Below are positions 58,866 to 64,000 of a stretch of DNA of 64,000 nucleotides, piece after piece (the first letter of the stretch is position 1; every line of letters starts with the position of its first letter). Where the stretch lies: positions 62,001 to 126,000 of the forward strand of contig VXCM01000441.1 of assembly GCA_014773175.1 (NCBI GenBank). Direction: 5' to 3'. Origin of the DNA: Lucifuga dentata. Lineage: Eukaryota; Chordata; Actinopteri; Ophidiiformes; Bythitidae. Under the pieces are notes generated by a model, which searched no databases, was not told where the DNA came from, and saw only the letters and a list, made by a program, of their open reading frames with translations. The position numbers were made by a program, and so were the translations under genes.

Positions 58866-58904
58866 TTAAAAAAAAAAAAAAAAAGNAAAAAAAAAAAAAA
58901 AAAG
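58866..58904. repeat. Two A-runs separated by GN
   Basis: A long A-run, then G and an N at 58886, then another A-run ending aagtgtgg. This looks like an unmerged overlap within a poly-A run, as at 8763 and 38992. Confidence 0.75.
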
Positions 58905-59789
58905 TGTGGAGGAAAACCACTCTTTTCATCTATGAGGACATCTAATTGATTATTATTGCCAACATGTCAGACATGTCATATTGATACACTGTAGATGAAT
59001 CCATAATGGATGTTTAATACATCCTTCAAGTGCTAATGTTGCACCAGAAAGACTGGAGAGGTTTTCTTCTTTTTCTCCATGACTGGAAGTTAAAAGTTGG
59101 TAGAGCCATCAGAATTCTCTATTGCACGACCCACGTTTGGTTTATTTGGAATGCTGAAGAGGAAGTATTAATGAAATGTAGCTGCAAGACAAATGGATTC
59201 CTGAGCTCATCTATTCCCACAGGAAAAGCACTTGTACAGTCTGAACTTCATCTGCATCAAGTCCTCCACAGCTTCACCTCAAAGATTGAGCCTTTCTGAA
59301 GACTGATTAGCCTCTCTGGACATGCCGTTTAATCTTCAGTGGGACTCCTCCTCTCCACTATCATCTCCTTTTTCATGGTCAATAGCAGACAAATTGACTG
59401 CTGCCCACAGAACAGAGGAGGAGGGGATAAGAGGACAAAAAAGCTGCCTTTCAGTGAAGTTATTTCTCTGTGGCTAGACAGGATCTGCTCCGCTCTTTTT
59501 ACTCAATCTCAAAACACAGAGGAGTGTCTCTGTCCTCACAAGAACTACAAGATCCACTCAGATACTCTTAATCAATATGACGTTTCATATACCATTAGTA
59601 CCGCCAATCAGCTACATTCTCTGATTTAGCATTAAATAACGAGGAACCTTCACAATAGATTTTTTCAAGATCTGGAGGATTTCTACGCTGTTGTTGAGTA
59701 CTGGATGAGGGAAAGTTTGGGCATGAACAGAGGAGAGTGGATTAGATATTTCCTGCTGCGAGAGCAGCGACAGACAATGTGATGAAGAG

Positions 59790-60010
59790 GCGTGCTTGAG
59801 AAAGTGTTTGGGGGTTAAACGAGTGGGAAAAAGGGAAAATTGGGGTGAAAGCGAGATGGGGTAAACACAGGGGAGCTAAAGTGGAGGAGAGCTGTGAGCG
59901 TGATTGGAGGAGGGGAAGTTGTAGTGGGAGATAAGGGGAGGGGGAGACGCTGGACGAGGGGCATGCTGGGAATGGGAGAGAGAAGCAACAACAGAAAAGG
60001 AGAGATAAGG
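59790..60010. repeat. Purine-rich tract, 220 bp
   Basis: The plus strand is dominated by G and A (gtgggaaaaagggaaaattg, ggaggaggggaagttgtagt, aaggggagggggagacgctg, aaaaggagagataaggga). Its complement gives a 124-residue Pro/Ser/Leu-rich frame at 59742-60116 that shows no domain. Of the two long purine tracts in the window this is the longer. Confidence 0.6.
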
Positions 60011-61529
60011 GATGGCAGTTAACGGGGGCAGCCGGCTGATGTGGGGAGCTCGGGGAAAGCACGTCTAAACACAGCAACTCCACAGCCTGGAGGAAGCATT
60101 TCCAAAAAAAACTCATCTGTCCTTCAGAAGCAGCCGCAGGAATAAAGCCGTTTTAAACCTCTGCACATAAAACTTTGCCCGACTTGCCTCTAGCCTTACA
60201 ATTTTTACAAAAGGCTCTTTTTGGCCTTTTTTTCCCCTTGCTGATATTAAACGTAGTCAGTAAATGATTATGGCTTTTACCCAGCAGAAGCTAATTTAAT
60301 CAGCAACGGCACTAGAGATAAAAGTGGAGCAAGAGAAAGCAGAGTTGAAGTTTGGCAGAGATCTGCAGTACCAACATCAGGATGTGTTTCAGAACATGGA
60401 GGCTGACAGACGTGTGTTCACATGACAGGAACGCCAGGCGCCTTTACAGGTGAAGGGAGAGCGTTTCTGCTTCAGTTTAAACCATGAGCTGCACTGGGGA
60501 ACCCTGACCCAAAATCAGAAATTTAAGAATATGACTAATATCAAAGGAAAATGTTGTATATTAAGAGAACATGCAAAAGGGCTATGTTTGAATAAATGAT
60601 GATGTATCGGTTGTTCATTTCACAAAAAAGAACAAATGCACAAATTCATGAATGAAATCAACACAAATGACTTATTAGGTGTTAATCTGACATGTTGTAC
60701 ACAGTCACTGGAACTCTTTTGCTTATACTTTCAGACTATTTTCATAACCGTAGCTAATGGAAGCACACTCTGCACTGCTCTGCCTTTTGTTTTCCTCTCT
60801 TTTAGGGGAATACACTTCTATTTTGGATGCAAACTGTATAAACAACAATGATCAAGAGATGTTTGACTTTTTTTTTTTCCCCTACATAATGAAGCGAAGG
60901 CTGTAATTAAAGTTTTTTAGCATTTGGTCTAGTTGCAATATTAGCTCATCTTTGCAGCTCCTGACTAAACTATTAAACAGTATTTTATGTCAGTTTGACA
61001 CTACAATAATGAAACATCTATTTACTGACAACAAACCTATCTTCATTTTTTTTAAACTTGATATATTATTATTTATCTATTTTCTAGTATTTCACCCATG
61101 ATTATATCTCAACCAATCACATCTCACTGATCCTTCAAACTCAAATTCACGCTATATGCTGGTGTTCAGCTGCTGCTTGGAAAATGCCTTTCTACCCCAA
61201 ACTCAACCTGTACCTTAGGTGTGTATTTCTACTTCAAGCCACTGGGGAATTATTTACAATTCTTTCCGTGTATTATTTATCATATTATGATGATACATCT
61301 TAACTTGATGTGCTGTGTTCCTGCAGCAGAGCATCCCCAAAGAACTATAACTCTCCTACCATTTTACTCTTAATTCTATCACTATCTAAATTTATTATGC
61401 AATGTCTGCCTTGTTTCAATGTGCTGCAAATTATTTTTTTTTATTATAAATTAACTTTACAGCAGAATGCAGTTTCTCGTTCAGGGCCACAGTGAGCTCA
61501 CAAGCTATGTCTATTAAAAAACAGAATGG

Positions 61530-61990
61530 TGTGTCATCTGTATCGATGACAAGTTATTAGAGAGGATAAGTGGTTGATCAGTGCAGCAGGTGAACATCAA
61601 TGGACCCAGATGTCTCCCTTGAGGTACTCCATGCGATAAGCACTTAGTACTACAGTACACAAGCCACAGTTATAGAAAAAGATGGAATTCTGTTGGACAA
61701 ATAGCTATTGATCCGACCTCAGCAGTGAGCGTGCAACAAACACATTTGAGTTTGTTCAATAGCATGTTGAGATCAATGACATCAAAGGTTGAAGGAGAGT
61801 CTAATAGCTCTGCCCCCCATTAACCGCGGACCCAGGACAATCACCTGCCATGTGTGTGAGTGCTGTCCCTGCTGAGCGTCCCTTCACAGGAACGTAGAAG
61901 CCTTTCTTCAGGAAAATGTTATGTTTGAGCTATGCCGTCATAGCCAGGAAGCTAACTGAGGCTTTAAGCGTCAACATCTAAGGCTTGGAC
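61530..61990 (-). mobile_element. L2-like LINE reverse transcriptase domain, antisense remnant
   Basis: On the minus strand, pieces in shifting frames resemble three core reverse transcriptase motifs in the right order: FDVIDLNMLLNKL (motif A), HGVPQGRHLGPLMFT (motif B), and IDTDDTPF (motif C, normally YADDTQ). Upstream, GRSAGTALTHMAGD resembles the HSTETALxxVTND stretch before motif A. Stops and frameshifts between the motifs show that it is dead. Confidence 0.72.
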
Positions 61991-63770
61991 GACACAGTGA
62001 AGTTACGTGATGTCTTGGCTAAAACAAAATGTGCAAAAGCGTGAATGTTATATTGATTTTAAACAGCTAACATCAGCCAATACATCGCTGTCAGGTTTTT
62101 CTTCCTTTTCTGGCATCAGCATCAGCCTCTAGCTGCAGTAGCGGCGAAATGCAAAAACCATCCCTCTGCTATCGTTTGGTTTTTGGTGCCAAGCGAGGTC
62201 GCTCCTCCAATGCTGTGCATGTTCTGGTATTTGCAGCAGTTTGCGATTTCCCACTTTTCAAAAAGAACATGGTAACACATTTGTTTTGGATATTTATGAG
62301 GGGTGGCATGTTTTCACTTGTACCAAACGCTTTTAGGAATTTCTTTTTTTTTTTGCAGTAATTAGTTGGTTCAAAAAGTGACACTTTGCTTGAGTCGATA
62401 GAGGAACGAAGCTAAAGCAGCAGCAGCGAAGACGCGAGCGGTTTAGACAGGAGCATTTATCATGCTGAGGTGCAATCAGGCTTAGCTTTGTCGTGGCATT
62501 GATACAAAGAAGAGGATAATTAGTGGGACAGCCCGTTGTGTGTGTTTATGTGTGCCTGCCTGCTGCTTGTTGGCATGTCGGAGTGGAAGAGAGTGCATCT
62601 CCACAAAGCAGCACATTAAGTCAATGCGCACAAAATGTTTACTTCTACTTCAGTGAGTGAATTCTCAAATTTCCCAGAATGCTTAGAGACTGACCCTGCA
62701 TTCACTGCATTCAGCTGCGTGGATTTGGAGAGTTAATGATTTTCTAGTGCAGGACAGATAGAGGAAGGTGGAACTTGCGCAGCTTTATTTTGAGCACAAA
62801 GTATCGCTACTTTTAAAAAATAATTAGAAGAGTGGAAAACTTTGTTATGTTACTCCCTCGTGTAAACGGTTTAAATAAATCATGTCTCTGAAAGGTTTGG
62901 TGCTATTACCCAAGCTAAGGCTGCAGAGAAAGAAAGGCCTCTATGTCTTCCCATCTCCCCACTTCAAACCCTCACCTCCGTTCAATTCCCAACAGGGGAT
63001 GCAAAAGCACAGGACAATCCTCCCTCCCTCCCTACTCCTCCTCAAACTCACTCTATCTCCTTTCCCTTTTTGCCATCTCAGCTCACTCTCTCAGCTGAGG
63101 AGAAGAAAAAAAATTCCAGAGTAAAGTATCAGGAAACAAGGTGAGTTCTGACCAAAGCGTCACAGAAATAAAATGAGGAGTAAATCAAGCGGGTGCTCAG
63201 CAGCTGAGGCCGACTAGTTTCGATGTGTCTTTTGAGTTTCACATGTGTTTAACACTTCATTTCACAAGAGATTTGGCTGATTTTTTTCTGTTGCATCAGT
63301 TGGAATATGCCAAAGCTGAAAGTCTGTATCCGGAATTTTTCCAAAAAGCAGAAAAAAAAATAAAAGGCTCTGGCACTGAGGCATTTCTTCCTGAGGCCAA
63401 TACTGTTTCTTCATACATAAATATTCACTATCTGTGAGAGAACAGCTCTCCTTCAGAACCGAGAGCTCGACAGCTTTGATTTACTCCCAGCAATCCGAAG
63501 AATCTGCGGAGGTTTCACAACGATTTTGAATACTAAAACAGCTTCAACACACTTTTATCTAATTTTTTCTACAGATTTGGACAGTAAAAGGCATAACAGA
63601 GCCAAATTATAAAATACAAGTTTACTGTTAATTCAGCTTTATGGTTGTCCAGACTGTGAAATCCACTTCTGTATCTGTGCTAAACTTCTTCCAAAACAGC
63701 GAGCGGATTTACCGTGGCCACAAAGTGTAGTCCATGTTGTGAAATGGAAGGAGCACAAATAGCTACATCT

Positions 63771-63793
63771 GTGTGTGTGTGTGTGTGTGTGTG
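63771..63793. repeat. GT microsatellite
   Basis: An uninterrupted GT run near the right edge of the window. Confidence 0.85.
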
Positions 63794-64000
63794 CTTAGAG
63801 AGCGAGCTGGAGATGAATAAAATACGGTGTAGAACATATCACCATAACACGTTTCATGTCATGGCCTTGTTATATTGCGAAAACGTATTTGTTTGTTTTT
63901 CCTATTTGTGTGTGGATGTGTATGTGCTAAAGGCAAAGACACAGGCCACACACACATCTAATTATATTTCTGGATTTTACAGAGTAGAGAGAGCTTTGAA

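Larger units (their letters stand above)
42856..64000. other. Intergenic region downstream of gabrg3
   Basis: About 21 kb without a recognisable gene on either strand. In vertebrates oca2 commonly lies beyond gabrg3 in the opposite orientation, but no oca2 exon was recognised here. Contents include CT-rich repeats (43795-44000), GT microsatellites (46381-46970), MITE copies (49374-49954, 51927-51990), a GGTCGGACTGG repeat (52490-52740), L2-like fragments (56211-57140, 61530-61990), a purine-rich tract (59790-60010), and a GT run near the right edge. Confidence 0.65.

Noticed and set aside
59742..60116. A 124-residue minus-strand open frame rich in Ser, Pro and Leu
   Set aside because: It is the complement of a purine-rich tract, with no domain, splice context or start context.

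Overview
The window is nuclear DNA from a vertebrate, most likely a ray-finned (teleost) fish. It is intron-rich and AT-rich, with many microsatellites, decayed fish-type non-LTR retrotransposons (L2-like and a LINE with a GGATCCTCC-type 3' end), hAT-like fragments and a MITE family. There is one recognisable protein-coding gene: the 3' part of gabrg3, the gamma-3 subunit of the GABA-A receptor, on the plus strand. Seven single N positions mark assembly joins. Nothing prokaryotic (operon, CRISPR, ribosome binding site) is present.

Layout. Positions 1-12461 lie upstream of the first visible exon and look like the large intron before it. The exons for the signal peptide and extreme N-terminus are not seen and should lie off the left edge. 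Eight coding segments follow: 12462-12529, 19870-19961, 20343-20474, 22983-23065, 27021-27158, 31743-31895, 38908-39171 and 40896-41177 (TAG stop). All introns are GT-AG and all phases join. With the duplicated 67 bases in the seventh segment collapsed, they encode 380 residues: the extracellular domain from loop D on, the Cys-loop, M1-M4 and the C-terminus. The 22.8 kb after the stop contains 3' UTR, a LINE remnant, L2-like remnants, simple repeats and no second gene that I can recognise.

Points of note. (1) The normally single 221-bp fourth coding exon of the GABA-A family is split by a 381-bp intron within a Ser codon. (2) The position equivalent to gamma-2 Phe77 in the benzodiazepine site is Ile. 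(3) The M3-M4 loop is much shorter than the mammalian gamma-3 loop as I recall it. (4) The M2-M3 exon carries a 66-bp tandem copy around an N that is almost certainly an assembly error and breaks the frame. (5) A MITE with roughly 85-bp terminal inverted repeats and TA targets occurs at least six times. (6) A near-perfect 450-bp palindrome lies in intron 7. (7) A GC- and CpG-rich island in intron 3 contains a tRNA-Arg-like pol III promoter.

The gene product would assemble with alpha and beta subunits into a chloride channel at neuronal membranes. No other gene in the window takes part in that.
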